This document shows, one piece after another, positions 10,716-19,547 of a stretch of DNA of 64,000 nucleotides. A program made the position numbers and the translations under genes. Under the pieces are notes generated by a model that made no database searches, was not told where the DNA came from, and saw nothing but the letters and a program-made list of their open reading frames with translations. Source of the DNA: Ahrensia sp. (GTDB taxonomy: Bacteria; Pseudomonadota; Alphaproteobacteria; Rhizobiales; Rhizobiaceae); the NCBI GenBank assembly GCA_002706335.1, contig PAKZ01000020.1:1-64000 (forward strand), in the 5' to 3' direction. Numbering within the stretch: the stretch's first letter is position 1; each line of letters opens with the position of its first letter.

Positions 10716-10748
10716 GAAATCCCTCCGGCTTGCTCCTGAATACCCCGC

Positions 10749-10770
10749 CGCCGCGTAATTTTACGCGGCG
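10749..10770. promoter_or_regulatory. Perfect 10-bp dyad upstream of mscL
   Basis: CGCCGCGTAA (10749-10758) and TTACGCGGCG (10761-10770) are exact inverted copies with a 2-nt centre, placed 34-55 nt upstream of the mscL start codon in the region shared with the divergent kinase gene. It could be a protein-binding operator or a leader hairpin in the mscL transcript. There is no T-run, so it is not a terminator. Confidence 0.6.
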
Positions 10771-10888
10771 TCATTGACTATAGCAGCAGCGCTCTGTTGT
10801 GAATTCTCAAGAATTGGCGCTATGCACAGCAATTGGACAGGTTCCGGCCGTTTTGCTTGAATGCATGCGGCGACCCACGGGAGGATGA

Positions 10889-13800
10889 ATGCAGGGCGGC
10901 CTGATCATCATTGTGGCGCTCGGCTATCTGGCGATCCTGTTTGCGGTCGCCGCCTATGGCGACCGCAAATCGCGCGGCGGACCGAGCAACCTGCCGAGGC
11001 CGAATATCTATGCGTTCAGCCTGGCGGTCTACTGTACATCCTGGACCTTTTTCGGCTCGGTCGGCGTCGCATCGCAGGCCGGTTTCCAGTTCTTCACGAT
11101 CTATCTCGGGCCGATCCTCGTCTTCACGCTCGGCTACAAGCTGATCGAACGGATGATCGCCCTTTCGAAATCCGAAAAGATCACCTCAATCGCGGATTTC
11201 CTTGCATCGCGCTACGGCAAGAATGCCTGGGTGGCGGCATTGGCGGCGGTGATCGCGGTTATCGGAACAGTTCCCTATATCGCACTGCAATTGAAGGCGA
11301 TTTCGGATTCGGTGACGCTGATGGCGCACCATTACGACGTCTTCGATTCCGCCCAGCAGACCTTCCATGTCGACATATCGCTGATCGTCGCACTGTTCCT
11401 GTCCGTCTTCGCCATCCTGTTCGGCACGCGCCATGCCGACGCGACCGAACACCAGGACGGGCTGATCCTCGCCGTCGCGCTGGAATCGCTGGTCAAGATC
11501 GCCGTGTTCCTGATGGTTGGCGGCGCGGTGGTGCTGTTCATGTTCGACGGTCCGGGTCCGATCATCGACGCCATCCGCAATGACGAGCGCGTGGTTTCGG
11601 CTATCTCGAACGGCAGTTCGCCGGCGACCTGGATCGTGATGACGTTGCTCAGCGCCTCGGCGATCCTCGCCCTGCCCCGGCAATTCCATGTCACCGTGGT
11701 CGAAAACCGTTCGGAGTCCGAATTGCGGCGGGCCATCTGGCTGTTCCCGCTCTATCTCGTCGTCATCAACCTGCTCGTCCTGCCGCTCGCCGTCGCCGGC
11801 ATGCTGCATCTCGGGCCGGAGGTTTCGCCGGATTCCTACGTGCTGGCGCTGCCGCTTTCGGCGGGACAGGACTTTCTCGCCTTCCTCACCTTCACAGGCG
11901 GGTTGTCGGCAGCGACCGCGATGGTGATCGTCGCCTCGGTTGCGCTGGCGATCATGATCTCGAACGACCTCGTCATCCCGCTGCTGTTATGGCGGTTCGG
12001 CGGTCGATTGCGACGGGATTCGGGCGACTGGACCCGGGTGATCCTGAATATCCGGCGCGTCTCCATCTTCATCATGCTGATCGCCGCTTTTGCCTACTAC
12101 CGGGCCGCAGCCGATTCCACGCAGCTCGCGGCGATCGGCCTTTTGTCGTTTGCCGCGGTGGCGCAGTTCGCTCCGGCGCTGGTGATCGGCCTGTTCTGGC
12201 GCGGCGCGAATGCGCGGGGCGCGCTTCTCGGAATGGGCGCCGGCTTTGTGGTGTGGACCTACACCCTGCTGTTGCCGACGCTGCTCGGCGGAGAGCACGC
12301 CTTTATCGGCAACGGTATTTTCGGCATCGACGCGTTGCGGCCGCAGTCGTTGTTCGGCCTTGAGGCCGCGCCACTCGACCACGGCGTTTTCTGGAGCCTG
12401 ACGGTCAATGTAGTGCTGCTGTTCTTCGGCTCGCTGTCGCGCGACCAGTCGCCGCTCGAAAGGTTGCAGGCACTGACCTTCGTGCCGCACGACCAGCCGC
12501 AGGGCGTGAAGATCCGGCGTTTCCGCACCTCGATCACGATTAGCGACCTGAAGACGACCCTTTCGCGCTATGTCGGGCGAGAACGCACCGAGCGGGCATT
12601 CGCCGCCTTCGAGGAGCGCGAGGGACGGCTGCTCGACGGGCGTCAGACGACCGACATCACCGTGGTGCGCTATGCCGAGCAGATCCTCGCCTCGGCCGTC
12701 GGCTCATCCTCGGCGCGGCTGGTGCTGTCGCTGCTGTTCGAAAAGGACGGAGCGTCCTCGCGCGAGACGGTGCAGTTGCTCGACGACGCCTCGGAGGCTT
12801 TGCAGCAGAACCGCGACCTCTTGCAGATGGCGCTCAACCAGATGGACCAGGGCATCTCGGTCTTCGACAACAATCTGCGGCTGACCAACTGGAACACGCA
12901 GTTTCGCGCGCTTCTGGGCCTGCCAAGCGCGATGGGCCAGTTCGGCTACCCGCTGAAGCTGATCACGGAGCGCCTCGTCGCCGACGACCAGATCGACGAG
13001 CAGATGGCGCTCGCCATGGTCAACAATATCGCCTCATTCAAGCGGGCGTGGCAGTTGCCGATGCGGCGCGGCGGCCGGATCCTCGAAATCCGTTCCAACC
13101 CGATGCCGGATGGCGGCATCGTCGTCACCTATACGGACATCACCGGCCGCGTGGAGGCCGACGAGGCGCTGCAACGCGCCAAGGAGAGCCTGGAACACCG
13201 CGTCGCGGCGCGCACCGCCGAACTGACCAATGTGAACCGGGAACTGGCGCGTGCCCAGGCGCTGGCCGAGGAAGCCAATCTCGGCAAGACGCGCTTCCTC
13301 GCTGCGGCGGGCCACGATATCTCGCAGCCCCTCAACGCCGCGCGTCTCTACACGTCATCGCTGGTGGAACGCACCACGGGCAAGCGGTCGGCCGACCGTG
13401 AGATCGCGGTGAAGATCGACTCGTCGCTGCAGGCGGTCGAGAACATCATCGGCGCGGTGCTCGACATTTCCCGCCTCGACGCGGGCGCGATGACGCCCAA
13501 CCCGTCGGTCTTCTCGCTCGGCGAGGTGCTGGCGCAGGTGAAGACCGACTTCCAGCCACTCGCGGACGAAAAAGGTCTGGAGTTCGTTGTCGTTCCGTCT
13601 TCGACAGTGGTCGAATCCGACCGGAACCTGCTGCGCCGGCTGGTGCAGAACCTCGTATCGAACGCGCTGAAATACACCAAGACCGGCAAGGTGCTTGTCG
13701 GCGTGCGCAGCGACGGCGAGGACGCGCTGATCTGCGTTCACGATACCGGGATAGGCATCTCTTCGAAGAAGGCAAAGACCGTCTTCCGGGAATTCGAGCG

Positions 13801-14395
13801 GCTGTCGGAGGGTGCGCGCATCGCGAGCGGGCTCGGCCTTGGACTTTCCATCGTCGACCGCATCTCGCGCGTGCTGGGCCTGACGATCGAGATGAAGTCG
13901 CGGCAGAACAAGGGCACGATGTTCTCCGTGCGCATTCCGCGTTCGGAAGCGGAACTGACCGCCAAGCCGGCGCGCGTCTCCCGCACAGCCGCGTCGCGCC
14001 AGGTTCTGGCCGGCATGCTCGTCGCCTGTATCGACAACGAGGAAACGATCCTGTCCGGCATGCGTGTGTTGCTGGAGGGCTGGGGCGCAAAGGTGATTGC
14101 GGCGCCGACCCAGAAGAGCCTCCTGAAGGAAATCGCAAAGGCCGGCACAGTGCCCGACGTGATCATCGCCGATTACCATCTCGATGACGGCCATAACGGG
14201 CTCGACGTGATTGCCGCCGTGCGGTCCCGGCTCGGACCGCACATGTTCGCAATCCTCGCGACGGCCGACCGCTCGGCGCCGCTGCGCGCGGCCGCCGCGA
14301 ATGCAGAGATCCATATCCTGAACAAGCCGCTGAAGCCGGCGGCGCTCAGGGCGTTGCTTTCGAATGTGTCTCAGGAACGCGCGGCCGCCGAATAG
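10889..14395 (+). CDS. Hybrid sensor histidine kinase with sodium:solute symporter-like sensor domain
   Basis: An 1168-residue membrane protein. Residues about 1-490 form a multi-TM sodium:solute symporter-like module (opening GLIIIVALGYLAILFAVAAYG). A PAS domain follows (about 630-750, LLQMALNQMDQGISVFDNNL), then a coiled coil and a HisKA domain with phosphoacceptor His809 in AAAGHDISQPLNAARLY. The ATPase domain at about 900-1020 has LVSNALKYTKTGKV and GLGLGLSIVDRISR. A C-terminal receiver carries Asp1095 in IIADYHLDDG. This is the NahK/ErcS-type architecture, in which the symporter module may sense or transport a solute. GGGAGG lies upstream of the start. It meets the response regulator gene end to end with no gap, which makes that its likely partner. 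Confidence 0.9.
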   Translation: MQGGLIIIVALGYLAILFAVAAYGDRKSRGGPSNLPRPNIYAFSLAVYCTSWTFFGSVGVASQAGFQFFTIYLGPILVFTLGYKLIERMIALSKSEKITSIADFLASRYGKNAWVAALAAVIAVIGTVPYIALQLKAISDSVTLMAHHYDVFDSAQQTFHVDISLIVALFLSVFAILFGTRHADATEHQDGLILAVALESLVKIAVFLMVGGAVVLFMFDGPGPIIDAIRNDERVVSAISNGSSPATWIVMTLLSASAILALPRQFHVTVVENRSESELRRAIWLFPLYLVVINLLVLPLAVAGMLHLGPEVSPDSYVLALPLSAGQDFLAFLTFTGGLSAATAMVIVASVALAIMISNDLVIPLLLWRFGGRLRRDSGDWTRVILNIRRVSIFIMLIAAFAYYRAAADSTQLAAIGLLSFAAVAQFAPALVIGLFWRGANARGALLGMGAGFVVWTYTLLLPTLLGGEHAFIGNGIFGIDALRPQSLFGLEAAPLDHGVFWSLTVNVVLLFFGSLSRDQSPLERLQALTFVPHDQPQGVKIRRFRTSITISDLKTTLSRYVGRERTERAFAAFEEREGRLLDGRQTTDITVVRYAEQILASAVGSSSARLVLSLLFEKDGASSRETVQLLDDASEALQQNRDLLQMALNQMDQGISVFDNNLRLTNWNTQFRALLGLPSAMGQFGYPLKLITERLVADDQIDEQMALAMVNNIASFKRAWQLPMRRGGRILEIRSNPMPDGGIVVTYTDITGRVEADEALQRAKESLEHRVAARTAELTNVNRELARAQALAEEANLGKTRFLAAAGHDISQPLNAARLYTSSLVERTTGKRSADREIAVKIDSSLQAVENIIGAVLDISRLDAGAMTPNPSVFSLGEVLAQVKTDFQPLADEKGLEFVVVPSSTVVESDRNLLRRLVQNLVSNALKYTKTGKVLVGVRSDGEDALICVHDTGIGISSKKAKTVFREFERLSEGARIASGLGLGLSIVDRISRVLGLTIEMKSRQNKGTMFSVRIPRSEAELTAKPARVSRTAASRQVLAGMLVACIDNEETILSGMRVLLEGWGAKVIAAPTQKSLLKEIAKAGTVPDVIIADYHLDDGHNGLDVIAAVRSRLGPHMFAILATADRSAPLRAAAANAEIHILNKPLKPAALRALLSNVSQERAAAE

Positions 14396-15070
14396 TCAGT
14401 CGTCGGCGGCGTCGTCGCGCAACATGTCGGAGCCGATCTTCGACAGGAGGATGACCGCCTGGGTTCGGCTGTCGACGTTCAGCTTCTGCAAAACCGCCGA
14501 GACATGCGCCTTAATGGTGGCCTCGGAGACGCCGAGTTCATAGGCGATCTGCTTGTTCAACAGGCCCTCGCCCAGCATACCGAGCACGCGCGCCTGCTGC
14601 GGCGTCAGCGTGCGAATACGGCGGATCAGGTCCCCGATTTCCGCATCATGCTCGGAGCCGAGACTCATGCCTTCCGGCAGCGCGATCTCACCGGCCAGCA
14701 CATCGGCGACGCCCTGGCGGATCACCTCGGTGCGCGCGGATTTGGAGATGAAGCCCGAAGCGCCAAGATCGATCGAACGGCGGACGGTGGAGACATCGTC
14801 CGTGCCGGAAATCACGATGACAGGAACCGCCGGATAGGTCGCGCGCACGGACACCAGCGCGGAAAGGCCGCTGGAGCCGGGCATCGAGAGATCGAGAAGG
14901 ACAAGATCGGTGTCGGGATTGTCGTTGAGGGCCGCCATGGCGGACCCGAAATCCTCTGCCTCGGTGATCACCGGCGGCTCGAGGTCATCGCCCATAGGTA
15001 TGTCGATGGCAGACTTGATTGCGTCCCTGAACAAAGGATGATCGTCCGCAACCAGAATTTGTACCGCCAT
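14396..15070 (-). CDS. LuxR-type (NarL/FixJ) response regulator
   Basis: A 224-residue two-domain regulator. The receiver is at about 4-125, with acidic D9-D10, phosphoacceptor D60 in LVLLDLSMPG, and the conserved Lys in GFISKSA. The LuxR helix-turn-helix is at about 150-215 (LTPQQARVLGMLGEGLLNKQIAYELGVSEATIKAHVSAVLQKL, read as its usual blocks). Its stop codon directly abuts the stop of the hybrid kinase gene, so the two face each other. The same pairing of an SSS-type hybrid kinase with a LuxR regulator is known for carbon-source control systems, and phosphotransfer from the kinase is inferred from this context. Confidence 0.9.
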   Translation of the reverse strand: MAVQILVADDHPLFRDAIKSAIDIPMGDDLEPPVITEAEDFGSAMAALNDNPDTDLVLLDLSMPGSSGLSALVSVRATYPAVPVIVISGTDDVSTVRRSIDLGASGFISKSARTEVIRQGVADVLAGEIALPEGMSLGSEHDAEIGDLIRRIRTLTPQQARVLGMLGEGLLNKQIAYELGVSEATIKAHVSAVLQKLNVDSRTQAVILLSKIGSDMLRDDAADD

Positions 15071-15264
15071 ATTTCCTCCCCCCGAATCGTCCGAAATCCT
15101 CCAGCCGATTTGAACCGATTATGACGGCGGCAGCATATGTGCTGTCAAGGCATCGCCTCCATCTCGTGCAGAAGAGAGAGCAATTCGGCCAAACAGAGCG
15201 GGAAAAGTGGGCGAAAGCCTGTATAGGTGCCGCTTATGCTTGTTGCGCCGACGGAGACCATTGC

Positions 15265-16272
15265 ATGACCGAGTTTGCCGATCCGAAATGGCCGGAGGCG
15301 GCTGTGTTTGCCGATGAAAGCATTCCGGAAGAGGCGCGCGCGCTCAACGCCCGCATCGTCGCGGCCCTGTCCGCGGTTCCCGACCGCCGGGCGACGCCGC
15401 CGGCGGTGGCGCGCGCACGACGCGCCGCGGGACAGGGCATATTTCCGCTCTGCACGCCCGATCCCCATGCCGAAACCCTTCTCGTCGCCGGCATTGGCGG
15501 GCATGACATTCCGCTTCGCGTGCTGCGACCCCGCAGCCGTCCGGCGCGCGGCACATATCTGCATATTCACGGCGGCGGATGGGTGATGGGATCGCCATGC
15601 GAGAACGACGAGAGGTTGAGGCGGATCGCGGAGAATACCGGTCTGATCACGGTCTCGGTCGACTACAGGCTGGCGCCGGAACACTCCTACCCCGACGCAC
15701 CGGACGATTGCGAGGCGGCGGCGCTTTGGCTGTTGACGGACAAAAGTCACGATTTGCCGCTTGGTTTCCTCGCAATCGGCGGGGAATCGGCGGGCGGGCA
15801 TCTTGCCGCAGTGACCCTGCTGCGGCTGCGCGACCGGCACGGGCTGTGGCCATTTCACGCGGCCAATCTGGTTGCCGGCTGTTACGATCTCGACGGCACG
15901 CCGAGCGTGCGCAACTGGGGCGAAGAGCCGCTCGTGCTGGCCACTGCGGACGTCGTCCATAGCACAGGGCTTTTCCTCGGAGACGGGCGCGACCGGCGAG
16001 ACCCGGACATTTCGCCGCTCTATGCACGGCTCGATCGTATGCCGCCGGCGCTTTTTACCTGCGGCACGAAAGATCTTCTGATCGACGACACGATGATGAT
16101 GGCGCAGCGCTGGCACGCTACCGGAAACGGCGTCGAAGTCGCGATCTATCCGGGCGGTTGCCACGTCTTCCAGTGCTGGCCGACGGCGCAAGCCGAAGAC
16201 AGCCTCGCCCGGATGGACACCTTCCTGAACAGCAGGATCGACGCGGTCACGACAAGGCGGGAAGCGCCGTAA
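15265..16272 (+). CDS. Alpha/beta hydrolase, hormone-sensitive-lipase family esterase
   Basis: A 335-residue soluble esterase. The oxyanion-hole motif HGGG is at 102-105 (HIHGGGWVMGS), the nucleophile is Ser165 in GGESAGG, and the remaining triad residues are probably Asp260 (CGTKDLLIDD) and His290 (GGCHVF). VDYRLAPEH is the other HSL-family hallmark. The frame is open upstream to 15121, but the ATG at 15265 has GGAG 8 nt before it and starts a normal N-terminus, so it was preferred. Natural substrates are probably short-chain acyl esters. Its last 26 nt overlap the end of the convergent amidase gene. Confidence 0.88.
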   Translation: MTEFADPKWPEAAVFADESIPEEARALNARIVAALSAVPDRRATPPAVARARRAAGQGIFPLCTPDPHAETLLVAGIGGHDIPLRVLRPRSRPARGTYLHIHGGGWVMGSPCENDERLRRIAENTGLITVSVDYRLAPEHSYPDAPDDCEAAALWLLTDKSHDLPLGFLAIGGESAGGHLAAVTLLRLRDRHGLWPFHAANLVAGCYDLDGTPSVRNWGEEPLVLATADVVHSTGLFLGDGRDRRDPDISPLYARLDRMPPALFTCGTKDLLIDDTMMMAQRWHATGNGVEVAIYPGGCHVFQCWPTAQAEDSLARMDTFLNSRIDAVTTRREAP

Positions 16273-17014
16273 GCAACCTGTGCAACGTTTCGATGGTCGA
16301 GGCATCCGCGACGCCGTCGACGCGCGCGGGGCGGAAATGGCGCTGGAACGCCGCGACCACAGCAGCGGTGTTTTCGTCGAAGGCGCCCGTGATAGCGGCC
16401 TTGTAGCCATACATCGCCAGCATGGATTGCAGCGCCTCGATGGGCTGACCGGTATCGCCTTTCGAAAAGAAGCGCCCGCCGCCGATTTGCGCCGGCTCCA
16501 CCCAGTGACCGACACCGGCAGCGGCGAGCCGGTCCCACGGGAACAACTCGCCCGGATCGCGCTTGCGGCCCGGAGCCACATCGGAATGCGCCAGCACCCG
16601 CTCCGGCGGGATCGCATTGCGGGCGAGAATATCGCGCGACAACGCGATTACGGCGTCGATCTGAGGGGCGGGAAACGCCGGGAGCCCGAACTCATGGCCG
16701 CCATTGACGATTTCGATGCCGACAGAACGGGAGTTGATGTCGGTCTCTCCCTTCCAGTGGCTACGGCCGGCATGCCACGCGCGGAGCGCTTCCGGCACCA
16801 TCTGGACGACGCGTCCGTCCTCATGAACGATGTAGTGGCAGGAGACCTCGCTTTGCGGATCGCACAGCCAGTCCTCGGCACCCTGCCCCGTTTCCATGCC
16901 GGTGTAATGCAGCAGCAGGATATCGACGGGCGATTCGCCCTTGCGCTCTCCGCTGTTGGGTGAAGAGCGAACAATGGCGTCGGCGAAATCCGGCGCAAAG
17001 GGCGCGTCGTTCAT
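16247..17014 (-). CDS. N-acetylmuramoyl-L-alanine amidase, AmpD/AmiD family, with peptidoglycan-binding domain
   Basis: A 255-residue zinc amidase that removes the peptide from (anhydro-)N-acetylmuramic acid. The Amidase_2 domain spans about 28-165. Predicted Zn ligands are His36 (LLLHYTG), His143 (LAHSDVAPG) and Asp153, with Glu101 and Lys151 completing the site; this is the complete AmpD set. A C-terminal PG_binding_1 domain lies at about 185-250 (LQSMLAMYGY). No signal peptide or lipobox is visible, so a cytoplasmic cell-wall-recycling role (AmpD-like) fits better than a periplasmic AmiD. The start at 17014 overlaps the stop of the TerB-DnaJ gene as ATGA, indicating coupled translation; longer in-frame starts would intrude further into that gene. 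Confidence 0.88.
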   Translation of the reverse strand: MNDAPFAPDFADAIVRSSPNSGERKGESPVDILLLHYTGMETGQGAEDWLCDPQSEVSCHYIVHEDGRVVQMVPEALRAWHAGRSHWKGETDINSRSVGIEIVNGGHEFGLPAFPAPQIDAVIALSRDILARNAIPPERVLAHSDVAPGRKRDPGELFPWDRLAAAGVGHWVEPAQIGGGRFFSKGDTGQPIEALQSMLAMYGYKAAITGAFDENTAAVVAAFQRHFRPARVDGVADASTIETLHRLLTALPALS

Positions 17015-17760
17015 CCGCGTTTCAAATCCTGTCCTGCCTCGGCTTCGTCGGCCTCCGCCTTCAGACCAGGCTCGATCACTTCCCACGCATCGTTGATGGC
17101 CGCGATACGGTCATTGGCGATCTTGAGGAATTCCTCCGGCAGGCCGCGGGCGACCAACTGGTCGGGGTGGTTCTCGCGCACCAGCTGTAAATAACGCCGT
17201 CGCGCCTCTTTATAGCCAACGCCTGGCTCGAGGCCCAAAATACGCCAGGGATCGCGCCGCCCCTTGTCGACATGTCGGGCGACAATCCGCTCGAAGGCGT
17301 TGCCGGAAATACCGAAAATCCCGGCGACGTCGGTCAGGAAATCCAACTCCTTAGAGTGGATGACACCATCGGCCTTGGCGATGTGGAACAGGCCATCGAG
17401 AACGTCGATCAGCAGCGGGCAATCCTGTGAACCCGTGCCGCAAAGCGAGGCGACCTGCGCGGCATAGGCGCGGTAACCGGCGACATCCTGCTTGGCCAGA
17501 TTGTACAGGCCGGCAACGCGTCTCGCGTCATCTGCCGGGATTTCGAATATCTCCCGGAAGGCATCGACCTCGGAGTTGGTAACGACGCCATCCGCCTTCG
17601 CCATCTTCGCCGACAGCGCGATCATGGCGATGGAAAAGGCGACGCGGCGGCGCGTTGCCGGATCGCCGGCAAAGGTCGTGCGCACGGTCTCCACCAGCCC
17701 GGACAGAGCGGTCGTCGCCTTGGTGGAGACGAAATCGGAGATTCGGACCCAGATCGACAT
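17011..17760 (-). CDS. TerB and DnaJ-domain protein, DjlA-like
   Basis: A 249-residue protein with a TerB-like helical domain at about 40-165 (two acidic repeats, AKMAKADGVVTNSEVDAF and HIAKADGVIHSKELDFL) and a C-terminal J domain at about 178-240 with HPD at 208-210 (RENHPDQL). This is the domain order of DjlA co-chaperones, which stimulate DnaK. The membrane anchor of enterobacterial DjlA is missing; the N-terminal 35 residues are only weakly hydrophobic. It is translationally coupled to the amidase gene downstream (ATGA overlap). A link between this co-chaperone and cell-wall recycling is suggested by context only. Confidence 0.85.
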   Translation of the reverse strand: MSIWVRISDFVSTKATTALSGLVETVRTTFAGDPATRRRVAFSIAMIALSAKMAKADGVVTNSEVDAFREIFEIPADDARRVAGLYNLAKQDVAGYRAYAAQVASLCGTGSQDCPLLIDVLDGLFHIAKADGVIHSKELDFLTDVAGIFGISGNAFERIVARHVDKGRRDPWRILGLEPGVGYKEARRRYLQLVRENHPDQLVARGLPEEFLKIANDRIAAINDAWEVIEPGLKAEADEAEAGQDLKRG

Positions 17761-17858
17761 GATTTCTCATAGCCGATGAACGATGGCGATGTAAGAGAGC
17801 TTGCGCACCGGGCGGAACCCATGCGATCTGCTCGCCAACCCGTCCTCCTGTACCTCAC

Positions 17859-18743
17859 ATGACCGAACCAACACGCAATATCCCGCTCGGCTTCGCGCTC
17901 GGGTTTCTCGGTGTCGTCGTCTTCGGCGGCACGCTGCCTGCGACCGTCGTCGCGCTCAACTCCTTCGGACCTCTGTTCATCGCCAGTTCGCGCGCCACGA
18001 TAGCGGCGATACTGGCTGCGCTCGTTCTGCTTGGAACAGGAAAGCGCCTCTCGCGCGGGGATATCGGCCCGATATTCCTCGCCGGCATGATGGTGACCTT
18101 CGGCTTCCCCGCCTTCTCATCGCTCGCCATGGAGAGCGTGGACGCCAGCCACGGCGGCGTGGTGCTCGGGATTCTGCCTCTAGCGACCGCGGCAGTGTCC
18201 GCGCTGATCACCGGTGAACGGCCTGGCTACGCATTCTGGGCATCGTCCGTCGCAGGCGCGGCGCTTGTGATCTGGTTCGTCGTCGGCGGCGACAGTAGCG
18301 GCCAATTCGGGATCGAAGGCGGCGATTTGTGGCTGTTTGCCGCCGCGGCGGCCGCATCGGTCGGCTACGTTATCATGGGCAGGCTATCGGCGCGCATGCC
18401 GGGCTGGGAAACGATATGCTGGGCGCTGGTGACGACGGCGCCTCTCAATGTCGCGGCTACGGCCTTTCTCTGGGAGGAGCGCTACCTGCATCCAGACATG
18501 GCAGCGGCACTGGCGCTCGGCTACCACGCGCTTTTTTCGATGTTCTTGGGGTTTTTTGCCTGGAACGCCGGGCTGGCGATGGGCGGCATTGCCCGGGTTG
18601 GACAGGTGCAACTGCTTCAGATTTTCGTCACGGTCGCACTATCGGCGATGCTTCTGGGCGAGACGATCACGGTTCGCACGCTGCTGTTCGCGACCGCAGT
18701 GGCGGCGATCGTATGGTTCGGACGCAGAGCGCGCATCGCATGA
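17859..18743 (+). CDS. DMT-superfamily transporter (EamA domains)
   Basis: A 294-residue membrane protein with about ten TM segments arranged as two EamA repeats (about 10-140 and 155-290), typical of drug/metabolite exporters. The first helix is LGFALGFLGVVVFGGTLPATV. Recognisable loop motifs are SSRATIAAILAALVLL in the first half and GYHALFSMFLGFFAWNAGLA in the second. Substrate is not predictable. No clear Shine-Dalgarno precedes the ATG. It is followed by a strong terminator shared with the convergent lipoprotein gene. Confidence 0.85.
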   Translation: MTEPTRNIPLGFALGFLGVVVFGGTLPATVVALNSFGPLFIASSRATIAAILAALVLLGTGKRLSRGDIGPIFLAGMMVTFGFPAFSSLAMESVDASHGGVVLGILPLATAAVSALITGERPGYAFWASSVAGAALVIWFVVGGDSSGQFGIEGGDLWLFAAAAAASVGYVIMGRLSARMPGWETICWALVTTAPLNVAATAFLWEERYLHPDMAAALALGYHALFSMFLGFFAWNAGLAMGGIARVGQVQLLQIFVTVALSAMLLGETITVRTLLFATAVAAIVWFGRRARIA

Positions 18744-18744
18744 A

Positions 18745-18771
18745 AACGCCCGGGTTTCGGACCCGGGCGTT
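18745..18771. terminator. Bidirectional Rho-independent terminator
   Basis: AACGCCCGGGT, TTCGG loop, ACCCGGGCGTT: a perfect 11-bp stem starting 2 nt after the DMT gene stop and 23 nt past the stop of the convergent lipoprotein gene. TTTC follows on the plus strand and TTTTC on the minus strand. Confidence 0.9.
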
Positions 18772-18793
18772 TCTCAAACAAACGGCCTTGTTG

Positions 18794-19375
18794 TTATTCT
18801 GTCGTGCTGGCCGTCGTTTCGTCCGTTACCGCCGTGCCGGCAGAAGCCTGGGCGCTGGCGTCGATCGCCATCTCGACATCGCTGAGCGAAGCGAGCGCGG
18901 CTTCAAAATTGCCCTCGATGACCTGATTGCGGGTCTCGTCGACGGCCTGCTGCGCCTCGGTCGGATCCTCGAGATTATCGATCGCGCGCTCGACGTCTAT
19001 CAGCGCCTGGACAGCCGCCGATTCAGACTGGCTCTGGATCGCGTCGCGGGCTTCGGCCACGGCCTGTTTGGCTTCCTCCACATCGGCCGTCGCGGAGGCG
19101 TCGGCGGTCGCGGACGTATCGCCCGACATCATTGTGTCATTGCCGGTCTCGGCATCGGCCTGCATCTGTGTGTCGTTGCCGGACATTGACTCGTCGGTCA
19201 TGCCGTTATCGGCAGTGGTCGTCTGCTCGTCAGCGGACGGGATCGTAGTATCGACCTCGGCGCTCTGCTCGACGGCAGGCGGGTTGCCTTCGGTGTTTTC
19301 GGCGGTCTCGTCGCTGCAAGCGGCAAGCGTAACCAGAGCTGCGACGGAAACGGTGGAAAGAAGCAGTCTACGCAT
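18794..19375 (-). CDS. Acidic, low-complexity predicted lipoprotein
   Basis: A 193-residue protein of unknown function. The N-terminus is a clear lipoprotein signal (MRRLLLSTVSVAALVTLAAC, lipidated Cys20). Residues about 21-100 are highly acidic and rich in Thr, Ser, Asp and Met, probably disordered. Residues about 100-175 are Ala-rich and predicted helical with repeated VExA-like heptads (VEEAKQAVAEARDA, LIDVERAIDNLEDP, SLSDVEMAID). The start at 19375 has TGAGGT 9 nt upstream; the frame is open further 5' but without a better start. No enzymatic motif is seen. A periplasmic spacer or envelope-associated role is possible. Confidence 0.75.
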   Translation of the reverse strand: MRRLLLSTVSVAALVTLAACSDETAENTEGNPPAVEQSAEVDTTIPSADEQTTTADNGMTDESMSGNDTQMQADAETGNDTMMSGDTSATADASATADVEEAKQAVAEARDAIQSQSESAAVQALIDVERAIDNLEDPTEAQQAVDETRNQVIEGNFEAALASLSDVEMAIDASAQASAGTAVTDETTASTTE

Positions 19376-19547
19376 TTTGTCATACCTCACTGTTGTGTCG
19401 TTATCGCCTAGCCAACGGCAGCGGGGGCGCATCCGTTCCTGCAACGGTTTCAAACAATTTCACGGGCTGTAACAAACGGTCTGCCGGCAAGGGTTGCCCG
19501 TGCCGCCAATCTCCTCCACAAAACCGCCAGCACAACAGGAGCGACGA

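Noticed and set aside
15121-15264. 48-residue extension of the esterase
   Set aside because: No RBS and no family similarity; the ATG at 15265 has GGAG at good spacing.
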